DNA from: Nocardia pneumoniae NBRC 100136
GTDB lineage: Bacteria > Actinomycetota > Actinomycetes > Mycobacteriales > Mycobacteriaceae
NCBI RefSeq assembly: GCF_000308755.1
Contig: NZ_BAGF01000041.1
Location: forward strand, 124,001 to 188,000
DNA: 64,000 bases
Direction of reading: 5' to 3'
The position numbers were made by a program, and so were the translations under genes. The first letter of the stretch is position 1. Every line of letters starts with the position of its first letter. Below, piece after piece: positions 28,187 through 35,683 of this stretch. The notes beneath the pieces were generated by a model. It was given only the letters and a program-made list of their open reading frames with translations. It ran no database searches and was not told the origin of the DNA.

Positions 28187-28378
28187 GTCGATCTGAGCGA
28201 CGCGTGCGTCCCGGCGGCGCGCATGACGCCGCGCCGAGCGCCGCCGCCGCGGGCAGACCATCGGCTACCGCGATCCAGGCCGTGCGCCCGGTCCATCCAG
28301 CACTGGGATCTGGCGCCGCGAACGCTCCCGTACTATCGCGATCGGAGTTGGCCGGGCGGGGAGACGAAGGAGGATGGT

Positions 28379-28498
28379 GTGGACGTTCGCACCGACAACG
28401 AGCCACTGTGGTTACGGTTGGGCCAACGACTCGCGGACAACGTGGAGGGCCGGATCACGGCGTCGCCCGGGCCGAGCGCCAGCGAGGCGAAGGCATGA
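28379..28498 (+). CDS. Small ORF ending in the first copy of a direct repeat
   Basis: A GTG at 28379 follows a very good ribosome site (AAGGAGG at 28367-28373, five bases away). It encodes 39 residues: VDVRTDNEPLWLRLGQRLA, DNVEGRITASPG, then PSASEAKA. The last residues and the overlapping TGA come from the first copy of the 30-bp repeat, whose ATGA also offers a start. I do not recognise the peptide. It may be the stump of a longer gene cut by recombination at the repeat, or a short leader gene of the phosphatase operon. Confidence 0.4.
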   Translation: MDVRTDNEPLWLRLGQRLADNVEGRITASPGPSASEAKA

Positions 28499-28502
28499 GC
28501 GA
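28473..28502 (+). repeat. Direct repeat, copy 1
   Basis: The 30-bp sequence starting CGAGCGCCAGCG and ending GGCATGAGCGA is repeated exactly 80 bp downstream. It contains the stop of the small upstream ORF and an ATGAGC start-like sequence. It codes for SASEAKA when read in frame with the upstream ORF. Confidence 0.85.
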
Positions 28503-28552
28503 GCGCAGCGAGCGAACGATGAACACAGCCGAGCGGTCGCTCGTGCCGAAGT

Positions 28553-28582
28553 CGAGCGCCAGCGAGGCGAAGGCATGAGCGA
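28553..28582 (+). repeat. Direct repeat, copy 2, carrying the PP2C start codon
   Basis: An exact copy of 28473-28502. Its ATG at 28575 is the start of the PP2C phosphatase gene, and the GAGGCGAAGGC before it provides the ribosome site. The 50 bp between copies also contain GAGCGCAGCGAGCGA, a related low-complexity sequence. Confidence 0.85.
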
Positions 28583-29597
28583 CGGCGGCAGCGACCTACG
28601 CTGCGCGGGATGTGCGGCTGTCGGCCTGGACAGCCGCCGCTGCTCCTCCTGCGACCGCGAACTCGGCTACCGCTACGTCGCGCTGCCCGGCCACGATCCG
28701 ACCCCGTGCGCGCAGTGCGGTGGAACGCGATTCGACGCCGACGGACGATGCGCGCACTGCGGGCGGCCCCGGCCGGTGCCGGATCGCTCAGCCGCCGATC
28801 TCGGCGCGGTGGCGTTGCTCACCGATCGCGGAATCGTCCATGGGCGCAACGAGGATGCCGTCGCCGCGGGAGTGCTCGACAGTGCGATCACCGGGTCGTC
28901 CCCGGCCGTCGTGATCGCGGTCAGCGATGGGGTCTCGACCTCGGCGCGACCGCAGGTGGCCTCCGGTGCGGCGGTACGCGCCGGCGTCGGCGCCACCGCC
29001 GCCGCGCTCGCCGCCGGGCAGCCCGCGAGCGACGCCATCATGCTCGGTCTCGCCGCTGCCGCGCAGGCCGTCCGCGACGTCGACGTCCCCGATGGTCCGG
29101 CTCCCTCGTGCACCTACGTGTCCGCCATCGTGGTACATGACGAGGCCGATACCGAGATCACCGTCGCCAACGTCGGTGACAGCAGGGCATATTGGCTTCC
29201 GGAAGCGGCTGCGCAGGCCCGGCGGTTGACCGTCGACGACTCCTGGGCGCAAGCCTTGGTCGACGCCGGTGCGCTGGACGAGCAGGCGGCGATGGCCGAC
29301 CCGCGGGCCCACACGCTGATTCGCTGGCTGGGTGCGGACAGTCCGCCGGAACCCTGGGCCGACAATTGTGTGCGGACGGTGCGTGCCACGGGTCCCGGCA
29401 TGCTGCTGCTGTGCTCGGATGGGTTGTGGAACTATCTGCCCGCCGCGTCCGCCCTCGCCGACAAGGTGGCTGGGGCCGCTCCCGCGGTAGCGGCCAACGG
29501 GCTGGCCGAGTTCGCACTGGGGTGCGGTGGCGGCGACAACATCACCGTCGCGCTGGTTCCGGTGCCCTGGCGGGGCCGCCGGGATGACGACCGGTGA
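28575..29597 (+). CDS. PP2C-type serine/threonine phosphatase with zinc-ribbon N-terminus
   Basis: The 340-residue protein has an N-terminal double zinc ribbon (CAGC, CSSC, CAQC and CAHC, residues ~10-60) and then a full PP2C domain. All metal and catalytic motifs are visible: GRNEDA, VIAVSDGVSTS, VANVGDSRAYWL, LLLCSDGLWNYL and GGDNITVAL. It dephosphorylates Ser/Thr proteins and is cytoplasmic. In related genomes such phosphatases sit with kinase and FHA genes, but none is adjacent here. The start is fixed by the second repeat copy; upstream in-frame sequence is repeat-derived. Confidence 0.88.
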   Translation: MSDGGSDLRCAGCAAVGLDSRRCSSCDRELGYRYVALPGHDPTPCAQCGGTRFDADGRCAHCGRPRPVPDRSAADLGAVALLTDRGIVHGRNEDAVAAGVLDSAITGSSPAVVIAVSDGVSTSARPQVASGAAVRAGVGATAAALAAGQPASDAIMLGLAAAAQAVRDVDVPDGPAPSCTYVSAIVVHDEADTEITVANVGDSRAYWLPEAAAQARRLTVDDSWAQALVDAGALDEQAAMADPRAHTLIRWLGADSPPEPWADNCVRTVRATGPGMLLLCSDGLWNYLPAASALADKVAGAAPAVAANGLAEFALGCGGGDNITVALVPVPWRGRRDDDR

Positions 29598-29637
29598 CCG
29601 GCGCCGGAAGGTCGCGAAACACCGTTCCGCAGTTCCA

Positions 29638-29667
29638 TAGACAGTGATGTTCATGGTTGCGTATGGT
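29638..29667 (+). promoter_or_regulatory. Candidate promoter of the SDR gene
   Basis: TAGACA and TATGGT are separated by 18 nt. The expected transcription start falls within a few bases of the ATG at 29676, so the mRNA would be leaderless, in line with the absence of a ribosome site there. Confidence 0.4.
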
Positions 29668-29675
29668 CGTCGACT

Positions 29676-30536
29676 ATGACGAAGTTCGGCGGTAAGACCT
29701 GTTTGATCACCGGCGCGGCCAGCGGCCTCGGGCGGAGTACGGCACTGGCGGCCGCGGCCAAAGGCGCCGCGCTGGTCCTCACCGACATCGCCGCCGACGG
29801 ACTCGCGCAGACCGCCGCCGACGCGCGTGCGGCGGGCGCGACCGTGCACGTGGCCACGCCCGCCGACGTGAGTGATTACGACCAGGTCGTCGCGCTGGCC
29901 GCGGAGGCGCACGCCGCGGTCGGCAGTGTCGACATCGTCATGAACGTGGCCGGGATCGCCACCTGGGGCACCGTGGACCGGCTGACGCACGCGCAGTGGC
30001 GGCGCACCATCGACATCGACCTGATGGGTCCGATCCACGTGATCGAAGCGTTCGTCCCGCCGATGATCGCCGCAGGGCGCGGCGGGCATCTGGTGAACGT
30101 GTCGTCGGCCGCGGGATTGTTCGGGCTGCCATGGCACGCGCCCTACAGCGCGGGCAAGTTCGGCTTGCGCGGGGTGTCCGAAGTGTTGCGTTTCGACCTG
30201 GCCCGGCACGGCATCGGCGTAAGCCTGGTGTGCCCGGGCGCCATGGCCACACCGATGGTCGACAGCGTCGACATCGCGGGCGTCGACCGGACGGCCGAGG
30301 CGGTGCAGCGCGGGGTGTCGCTGTTCATGCGGCACGCGGTGACGCCGGAGGCGGCGGCCCGGTCGATCGTGCGCGGCGTCGAGCGGAATCGGTACCTCGT
30401 CTTCACCTCGCCCGACATCCGCGTCGGCTTTTGGGCCCAGCGGTACTTCCCGCCCGCCTACACCCTCGCGATGCGCGGGCTGAACTGGGCGATGACCCGC
30501 TACGTCGAGCAGAGGACCAGCGCGCCCGCCCGCTGA
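29676..30536 (+). CDS. SDR family oxidoreductase
   Basis: A 286-residue short-chain dehydrogenase with TGAASGLGRST for cofactor binding, MNVAGIATWG (an NVAG variant of NNAG), a catalytic Ser in VNVSSAAGLFG, and YSAGK with the catalytic Tyr and Lys near residues 155-159. The longer C-terminus (FWAQRYFPPAYTLAMRGLNW) is typical of the mycobacterial/nocardial group acting on hydrophobic substrates. The substrate is not known. Confidence 0.88.
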   Translation: MTKFGGKTCLITGAASGLGRSTALAAAAKGAALVLTDIAADGLAQTAADARAAGATVHVATPADVSDYDQVVALAAEAHAAVGSVDIVMNVAGIATWGTVDRLTHAQWRRTIDIDLMGPIHVIEAFVPPMIAAGRGGHLVNVSSAAGLFGLPWHAPYSAGKFGLRGVSEVLRFDLARHGIGVSLVCPGAMATPMVDSVDIAGVDRTAEAVQRGVSLFMRHAVTPEAAARSIVRGVERNRYLVFTSPDIRVGFWAQRYFPPAYTLAMRGLNWAMTRYVEQRTSAPAR

Positions 30537-30570
30537 AAACCGTTCGACGGCGACGCCGTGGTGCGCGATC

Positions 30571-31107
30571 ATGATCACCATGGCGTCCGCCGTCTATCTG
30601 ATCACCGGCATCCAGGCCGCGGGCAAGTCCACCGTCGCGCAGGCGCTCGCGCAACGGCTCCCGCGGTCGGCGCATGTGCGCGGCGACACCTTCCGGCGAT
30701 TCGTCGTGAACGGGCGGGCGGAGATGAGCCCCGATCCCTCGCCGGAGGCACTCGCCCAGCTCCGATTGCGCTACAGCCTGGCGGCGGGCACGGCCGACGC
30801 GTACGCCGACGCGGGGTTCACGGTTGTCGTGCAAGACGTGGTGCTCGGCGAATTCCTGGCCTGGATGGCGGATCTGATCATCACGCGTCCGCTGTATGTC
30901 GTCGTGCTGGCGCCACGCCCCGAGGTGGTCGCCGCCCGCGAGGCCGAGCGTGGCAAGGACGCCTACGACGAGTTCACCGTCACGGGTCTGGACACCGTGT
31001 TGCGGGAAAGCACACCGCGGATCGGCCTCTGGTTGGACACATCGGACCTGACGGTCGAGCAGACCGTCGACAAGATCCTCGCCGATGCTCGCCCGTTGGG
31101 CGACTGA
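30571..31107 (+). CDS. P-loop kinase-like protein (AAA_33 / phosphotransferase type)
   Basis: The 178-residue protein has the Walker A motif GIQAAGKSTVAQALAQ near residue 13, RGDTFRRF as substrate-side Asp, VVVQDVVLG, and VVVLAPRPEVVAAREAERGK. This is the layout of small-molecule kinases such as chloramphenicol phosphotransferase and zeta-like kinases. No antitoxin gene is nearby, so a toxin role is not supported. ATG at 30571 or 30580 are both possible starts. Confidence 0.78.
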   Translation: MITMASAVYLITGIQAAGKSTVAQALAQRLPRSAHVRGDTFRRFVVNGRAEMSPDPSPEALAQLRLRYSLAAGTADAYADAGFTVVVQDVVLGEFLAWMADLIITRPLYVVVLAPRPEVVAAREAERGKDAYDEFTVTGLDTVLRESTPRIGLWLDTSDLTVEQTVDKILADARPLGD

Positions 31108-31122
31108 CACGGTCGGGGCCGG

Positions 31123-32628
31123 TCAGGAGGTGCCGCGCGGCACGTGCAGGGGAGTCAACGACCTGGTCGCCGGACCCTCGAGCAAGGTGCCGTCGGGCGC
31201 GAACCGCGAGCCGTGCAGCGGGCAGTCCCAGGTGCGTTCGGCGTCGTTCCAGCTCACGATGCCGTAGAGATGCGGGCATATCGCGGAGACCCGCGTCGTG
31301 GTGCCGTCCACCGTGCACACCGCGGTCGGGTGCAGGCCCTCGCGCAGCACCGCGCCGCACCCTTCGGCCGGGGCGGCGCCGTCGTGCCGGGTGACGGCGC
31401 GCAGCCAACCAGCGGAAAGATACTGGGCCACCGCGGCATTCAGCTTCGTCGCGGTAGGGAGCGCCCTGAGTTCACTCGGGCGCCAGCTGGCCAGCGCGCC
31501 CGCCCAGTCCGGCGGATCGCCGACGCGCTGTCCGGCCAGCGCGATCGCCGCGGCGACGCCGTTGGTCAGTCCCCACTTGGCGTATCCGGTGGCGAGCTGG
31601 ATGTCGTTCTGGCCAGGGAGCACGGGCCCCACGTAGGGCAGCTCGTCGACCGGCGCGTAATCCTGAGCCGACCACTGGTGTACCGGTGTCGCGGTGGGGA
31701 ACCAGGTCCGCGCCCAGCTCACCAGGTCGTCGGCCTTCCGCTTGGTCGACCCGCCGCGGCCGACGACGTGGCCGTTGCCGCCGACGAGCAGCAGCTCGCC
31801 GTCCGGCCCCGGCGCGCGACGCAGGGACCGCGTCGGGCTGCCCGCGCTGATGTACATGTCCTGCGGAACGGGCTCGTCCACGGCGAACGCGGCCAGGTAG
31901 GACCGCTGCGGGGTGAGGCGGGCGAAGAATCCGCCGCGATCCAGAATCGGTGTCCCGGTAGCCAACACCACCGTGCGGGCGGCGAGGTCGCCGTGTTCGG
32001 TCGACACCACCAGATCGCCCCGCTCGCCGTGGTGCACGCCACGCACCAGGGTGGACTCATAGATCGGTGCGCCGTGCGACTCGACATCCGCCGCCAGCGC
32101 CGCGAGCAGCGCCATCGGATCGAGCTGTGCCTGATCGGCGAGGCGGACGGCGCCGTGCGCCGGGAACGGAACATCGACTTCGTCGAGCAGTTCGGTGGCC
32201 AGGCCCGCTTTCTGCGTCGCGGCGTATTCGGCTCGCACCGCGGACATTTCCTCCTCGTTCTGCGCGTAGGTCAGCGCGGCCACCCGCTCGGCCGGAACGC
32301 TATGCGCGGCGCAGAACTGCAACAACCATTCCTGTCCCGCGCGATTGGCCTCGACGTAGGCGCGCAGCGTGTGATCGGAGTGGTGCGCGGCGATCTGCTG
32401 AGCGCGGGTTCCCTGCAACAGGCTGATCTTCCCGGTGGTGGAACCGGTCGTTCCAGCGCCGACGCGTCTGCCTTCGACCACGGCCACCTCGATGCCGTTC
32501 TCGGCCAGCAGCAGCGCCGTCACCAGGCCGGTGAGCCCGCCGCCGATGACGACCGTGTCGAAGCGCGAGCCCGGCGTCAACCGCAAGCGTGCCGGGATCT
32601 GTGCGCCGTGCAACCAGAGGGAGGTCAT
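31123..32628 (-). CDS. FAD-dependent oxidoreductase (DAO type) with C-terminal Rieske domain
   Basis: The 501-residue protein has a D-amino-acid-oxidase-like FAD domain (DTVVIGGGLTGLVTALLL; GTTGSTTGKISLLQG; ATGYAKWGLTNGVAAA). From about residue 400 it has a Rieske [2Fe-2S] domain with CPHL and CPLHGSRF as cluster ligands. The fusion suggests electron transfer between the iron-sulfur centre and FAD during oxidation of an amine or related compound. It follows the GT9 gene with 49 bp between and probably shares its transcript, which begins at a SigF-type promoter. The substrate is unknown. Confidence 0.88.
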   Translation of the reverse strand: MTSLWLHGAQIPARLRLTPGSRFDTVVIGGGLTGLVTALLLAENGIEVAVVEGRRVGAGTTGSTTGKISLLQGTRAQQIAAHHSDHTLRAYVEANRAGQEWLLQFCAAHSVPAERVAALTYAQNEEEMSAVRAEYAATQKAGLATELLDEVDVPFPAHGAVRLADQAQLDPMALLAALAADVESHGAPIYESTLVRGVHHGERGDLVVSTEHGDLAARTVVLATGTPILDRGGFFARLTPQRSYLAAFAVDEPVPQDMYISAGSPTRSLRRAPGPDGELLLVGGNGHVVGRGGSTKRKADDLVSWARTWFPTATPVHQWSAQDYAPVDELPYVGPVLPGQNDIQLATGYAKWGLTNGVAAAIALAGQRVGDPPDWAGALASWRPSELRALPTATKLNAAVAQYLSAGWLRAVTRHDGAAPAEGCGAVLREGLHPTAVCTVDGTTTRVSAICPHLYGIVSWNDAERTWDCPLHGSRFAPDGTLLEGPATRSLTPLHVPRGTS

Positions 32629-32677
32629 AACCCCGAAATAGCCGGTCTCGATGGGCCGAAACGCCCGGGCGCGCCCG

Positions 32678-33613
32678 TCACACCGGCGCCCGGCTGGTGA
32701 GCTGCCGATCCGCGGCGGCGACCACTTCGGCGACGCTGATCAGCGCCAGTCCCGGCGCGGGTGCGTCGGCCAGCGGATCGTCGACGCGGCCGGCCCACAG
32801 GACGGTATGCGCCTCCCGTTCCTGCGGTGGTCCCCAGGTTCCAGGCGATTCGGGGCCGAAGATCAGCACCGACGGGGTGCCGAACGCGGTGGCCAGGTGC
32901 CCGACACCCGTGTCGCCGCTCACCACGAGCGCCGCGCCGGCCACCGTCGCGGCGAGCTGGCGCAGCGTGAGTTCGCCCGCCAGCACACTGGTTTCGGGCA
33001 ATCCGGCCTGGTGAGCGACACTGCACGCGAGCGGGCGATCCGCGGCGCTGCCGACGATCCGCACCGGGTGGCCCCAGTCGCGGAGGTCGGCCGCCACGGC
33101 CGCGAACCGCTCCGCGGGCCAGCGCCGCGCGGGCGCACCACCCGGGTGCACGACGATCGATTCCCGCTCGCCGATGGTCTCCGGCGGCGGCGCGATATCC
33201 AGGCGAGTGGGATCGGCCGGAATGCCCGCGTACTCCAGCAGTCGGCACCACCGCGCGGGCTCGGGCAGGTCCGGCTGCCACGCCGGGCCGGGCACTCGGG
33301 GAAAGTCCTTGTGGCGGTGGGCGATCATGTGCGCTGGGCCGGTCGCGAGCAGCGCACCGATGCTGTCGGCGCCTGTACCGTGCAGATCGACCGCGAAGTC
33401 AGGCGGGGGCGCGTTCCAGCGCAGCGCGGCCGACAGCGGAGTCGCGTGCAGTTCGTCGACGCAGTCGGCCAGTTCGACGACGGGGCGCAGCCAGCCCGGC
33501 GTCGCGAGAACCAGCTGGTGTCGCGGCCGGGTGTCGTGCAATGCGCGCAGGGCGGGAACCGCCGTCAGCAGCTCGCGCAGCCCATGTGCGCAGAGCGCGA
33601 GCGTGACAGTCAC
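32678..33613 (-). CDS. Glycosyltransferase family 9 (heptosyltransferase-like)
   Basis: The 311-residue protein has the GT9 pattern: ELLTAVPALRAL near the N-terminus, VHPGGAPARRWPAERF before the nucleotide-sugar site, and SGDTGVGHLATAFGTPSVLIFGP with the conserved G-H-A and P-FGP. In Gram-negatives this family adds heptose to LPS; actinobacterial members act on unknown glycans. Start GTG 33613 (VTVTLALCAHGL) follows GTGGAGG; the open frame continues upstream but through promoter sequence. It leads the operon with the Rieske flavoprotein. Confidence 0.85.
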   Translation of the reverse strand: MTVTLALCAHGLRELLTAVPALRALHDTRPRHQLVLATPGWLRPVVELADCVDELHATPLSAALRWNAPPPDFAVDLHGTGADSIGALLATGPAHMIAHRHKDFPRVPGPAWQPDLPEPARWCRLLEYAGIPADPTRLDIAPPPETIGERESIVVHPGGAPARRWPAERFAAVAADLRDWGHPVRIVGSAADRPLACSVAHQAGLPETSVLAGELTLRQLAATVAGAALVVSGDTGVGHLATAFGTPSVLIFGPESPGTWGPPQEREAHTVLWAGRVDDPLADAPAPGLALISVAEVVAAADRQLTSRAPV

Positions 33614-33924
33614 GGATGCCTCCACAGGAATCGAAAGGGGAGACCCACCGCCGGGACGACGTCGTTGGCGAACCGGGGCGGGTGTGCCACCAGCTTCGAG
33701 CCGCTCGCCGGAAGTCCTGCTCGGACCTCGGGAAAACGCGTCTCGAAGGCGCCGGCCGATGTGCCCGTCGACGCCGTTGTCGGGGGCATGCGCATCGGAT
33801 TCCGGCAGTACTCCCACCGGGTTGGCGCCTGGGTAACCCACGGCGGGAGCGGTATTCGGGATATGCCCGGTTCGCACGGTTCGAAACCTGCCGTTTCCAC
33901 TCCGGGGACGGGCGGCTCGACGCG
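33614..33924. other. 311-bp non-coding gap holding the GT9 promoter
   Basis: No coding sequence with domain character is seen between the GT9 start and the lipoprotein stop. The only clear signal is the SigF-type promoter at 33863-33888 on the reverse strand. That implies a 5' leader of about 240 nt for the GT9 transcript. Confidence 0.5.
33863..33888 (-). promoter_or_regulatory. SigF-type promoter for GT9/Rieske operon
   Basis: Read on the reverse strand: GGTTT, 15 nt, GGGCAT. The -35 and the spacer match the mycobacterial SigF consensus GGTTT-N15-17-GGGTAT, and the -10 differs at one position. The same GGGCAT form is seen at two other promoters of this region. Confidence 0.6.
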
Positions 33925-34251
33925 CTATTTCGGCACGAGAATGCCGGTGAGATCCGCCTTACGGATCGGGGTATCGGGATTGGCCTGTGCCGCGCACATC
34001 AATTCGATGGCGGTGATCGCCGCATCGACGGTCCTGGCGTCCGGCGTCCCGTCACCCTCGCGCTCTTGCTCGAGGAACTTCTCCGTGGTGATGCGCTGCT
34101 TCTCGGCATCCTGGGCGACGAATTCGTTGCACGGAGTGTCGCCGCCCTTGTTCACCACCTTCTTCGGCTCGTCCCCGCAGCCTGCCGCGCACACTGCCAG
34201 CGCGGCCAGAACGGCTATGCCCAGACGACCGGGCCGGATCGCGGCGCTCAT
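33925..34251 (-). CDS. Small lipoprotein (HdeA-like)
   Basis: The 108-residue protein has a signal sequence (LGIAVLAALAVCAAGC) with a lipobox-like AAGC, placing Cys25 as the lipidated residue. The mature part resembles small acid-stress chaperones of the HdeA type, with two cysteines ~50 residues apart (TPCNEFVAQD and IELMCAAQ). It overlaps the preceding lipoprotein gene by four bases (ATGA) and is translationally coupled. The HdeA assignment rests on pattern only. Confidence 0.7.
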   Translation of the reverse strand: MSAAIRPGRLGIAVLAALAVCAAGCGDEPKKVVNKGGDTPCNEFVAQDAEKQRITTEKFLEQEREGDGTPDARTVDAAITAIELMCAAQANPDTPIRKADLTGILVPK

Positions 34252-34709
34252 CGCCCGAACCCCGCCAAAGCCGAGGCCAGATCCGGCTCGCCCAGCGCCT
34301 CCAGCGCCTGCTGCCGCACGTCGGGGCAGTTCTGCGTGGTGGCGGTGTCGACGACGTCGCGGTCGGTGACGACCAAATCGTTGAGGCCTCCGTTGCGGAC
34401 CGCCCAGTTGTGCACGGTGCCGTTGAAGCTCACCTTGGCGATCACCGACCCCTGATCACGCCAGTTGTCCAGGTCGGCACGCATCATGTCGCACAATTGC
34501 TTCGCCGCCTCCGGCGTGACCTGGTCGGGATTCGGCACCTGCGTCTCCGGCGGGCCCGGCATGGTGATCGAGACGGTCCCGGCGCTGGGCGTCGCCGGAA
34601 CGGGCGCGCTGTCGCCGTTGTCCGAACACCCCGCGAGCGCCGAACCGACCGCGCAAGCACAGGTGAGCAAGGCCAGGCGCATCCACGCCCGGTTGCGATG
34701 GTCTGTCAT
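34248..34709 (-). CDS. Lipoprotein of unknown function
   Basis: The 153-residue protein has a typical lipoprotein signal ending ALAGCSD, a Pro/Ser/Thr-rich linker to residue ~60, and a compact C-terminal domain with two cysteines (AKQLCDMM and TQNCPDV) that could pair outside the membrane. I do not recognise the domain. It is the second gene of a reverse-strand group that begins with the UsfY-like gene 10 bp upstream and ends with the HdeA-like lipoprotein. Confidence 0.75.
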   Translation of the reverse strand: MTDHRNRAWMRLALLTCACAVGSALAGCSDNGDSAPVPATPSAGTVSITMPGPPETQVPNPDQVTPEAAKQLCDMMRADLDNWRDQGSVIAKVSFNGTVHNWAVRNGGLNDLVVTDRDVVDTATTQNCPDVRQQALEALGEPDLASALAGFGR

Positions 34710-34719
34710 TGTCTACTCC

Positions 34720-35061
34720 TCAGTGACCGGCCGCGTCCCTCAGCCGCCTGCCTTCGCGCACTTTGATTCGGCGATGCTCGGCGACGATCACGAAAACACC
34801 GGCGATGATGCAGACGGCGCTGACGACACCGGCGACCACCGCCCAGCCCGCGAACCCGTATCCGGCGGCCGTGAGCGTGAGCGCGAGGGACACCACGCCG
34901 ATGCCGACGAGGATGATGCCCGGCCAGTTGCGGGTGTCCTCGATGGATTCCCCGGCGTGCGTGCGGACTGTGCGTGCGTGATCCGGAAAAGTCTCATGCG
35001 AGCGTCCGTGCTGCTCACCGGCGCCGGATCCCGCATTCGATTCGTTCGGTGCTGGCAGCAT
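34720..35061 (-). CDS. UsfY-like two-helix membrane protein
   Basis: The 113-residue protein has a polar N-terminus with the phrase HARTVRTHAGESIEDTRNWPG followed by two membrane helices (IILVGIGVVSLALTLTAAGY; WAVVAGVVSAVCIIAGVFVIV) and ends EHRRIKVREGRR. The HAGES...WPG and EHRR elements are those of mycobacterial UsfY, encoded near sigF. The ATG at 35061 follows AAAGGA by seven bases. Here the gene is about 6 kb from sigF but has its own SigF-type promoter. Function of the family is unknown. Confidence 0.7.
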   Translation of the reverse strand: MLPAPNESNAGSGAGEQHGRSHETFPDHARTVRTHAGESIEDTRNWPGIILVGIGVVSLALTLTAAGYGFAGWAVVAGVVSAVCIIAGVFVIVAEHRRIKVREGRRLRDAAGH

Positions 35062-35159
35062 CGGATTGTCCTTTCTGTTCAGCGGCAACGATTTCGGTGC
35101 GCGACGGCCTTCGCGCCGGAAGTGCTCCAGTCGGCGATCCTGGCCGCCATACGGGTCGG

Positions 35160-35185
35160 ATGCCCGCGTTAAGGGATCCGAAACG
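35160..35185 (-). promoter_or_regulatory. SigF-type promoter for the usfY-like/lipoprotein operon
   Basis: Reverse strand: CGTTT, 15 nt, GGGCAT. It overlaps the CBS-gene promoter on the opposite strand almost completely. The predicted leader of the UsfY-like gene is about 90 nt. Confidence 0.55.
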
Positions 35186-35192
35186 CGGGTAC
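35167..35192 (+). promoter_or_regulatory. SigF-type promoter for the CBS-domain gene
   Basis: Forward strand: CGTTA, 15 nt, GGGTAC. It faces away from the usfY promoter, and the two share most of their bases. Confidence 0.55.
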
Positions 35193-35256
35193 GACCTGAG
35201 CGAGTCGCCCGGTTCTCGGGGGCTCGCACAACTCGAGACGTCCCAGGAGGACACCG

Positions 35257-35673
35257 ATGACAACAGCACGGGACATCATGACCCCCGACGTGGAATGCAT
35301 CCGTTCCAGCGACACGATCGTCACGGCCGCGCAGCGGATGGCGGAATTGAATGTCGGCGCCCTGCCCATCTGCGGTGAGGACAACCGGCTGAAGGGCATG
35401 CTCACCGACCGCGACATCGTCGTCAAAGTGATCGCCCAGCGCAAGGACCCCCTCGGGGTGGACGCGGGCGAACTCGGCGGCGAACTGGTCACCGTCGACG
35501 CGAACGACGACGTACGCAAGGTCATGTCGGTGATGTCCCAGCATCAGGTACGGCGCGTGCCGGTGCTGGAGAATGGCCAACTGGTCGGCATCATCGCTCA
35601 GGCGGACGTCGCCACCACCGTGGAGAACACCGAGGCGGGCAGCACGGTAGAGGCCATCTCGACCGACTTCTGA
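35257..35673 (+). CDS. CBS-domain pair protein (Hrp1/Rv2626c-like)
   Basis: The 138-residue protein consists of two CBS domains. The first begins at ARDIMTPDVECI, contains VGALPICGEDNRLKGMLTDRD and is followed by IVVKVIAQRKDP; the second has HQVRRVPVLENGQLVGIIAQAD. Length and the first-domain pattern fit Hrp1-type proteins that are induced in hypoxia or stationary phase. CBS pairs usually bind adenosyl ligands. AGGAGG precedes the ATG. The promoter upstream is of SigF type, which agrees with a stress role. Confidence 0.88.
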   Translation: MTTARDIMTPDVECIRSSDTIVTAAQRMAELNVGALPICGEDNRLKGMLTDRDIVVKVIAQRKDPLGVDAGELGGELVTVDANDDVRKVMSVMSQHQVRRVPVLENGQLVGIIAQADVATTVENTEAGSTVEAISTDF

Positions 35674-35683
35674 TCCAGCACGC

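Noticed and set aside
30571..31107. A zeta-type toxin interpretation of the P-loop kinase
   Set aside because: No epsilon-like antitoxin gene or other toxin-antitoxin partner is adjacent; flanking genes are metabolic.
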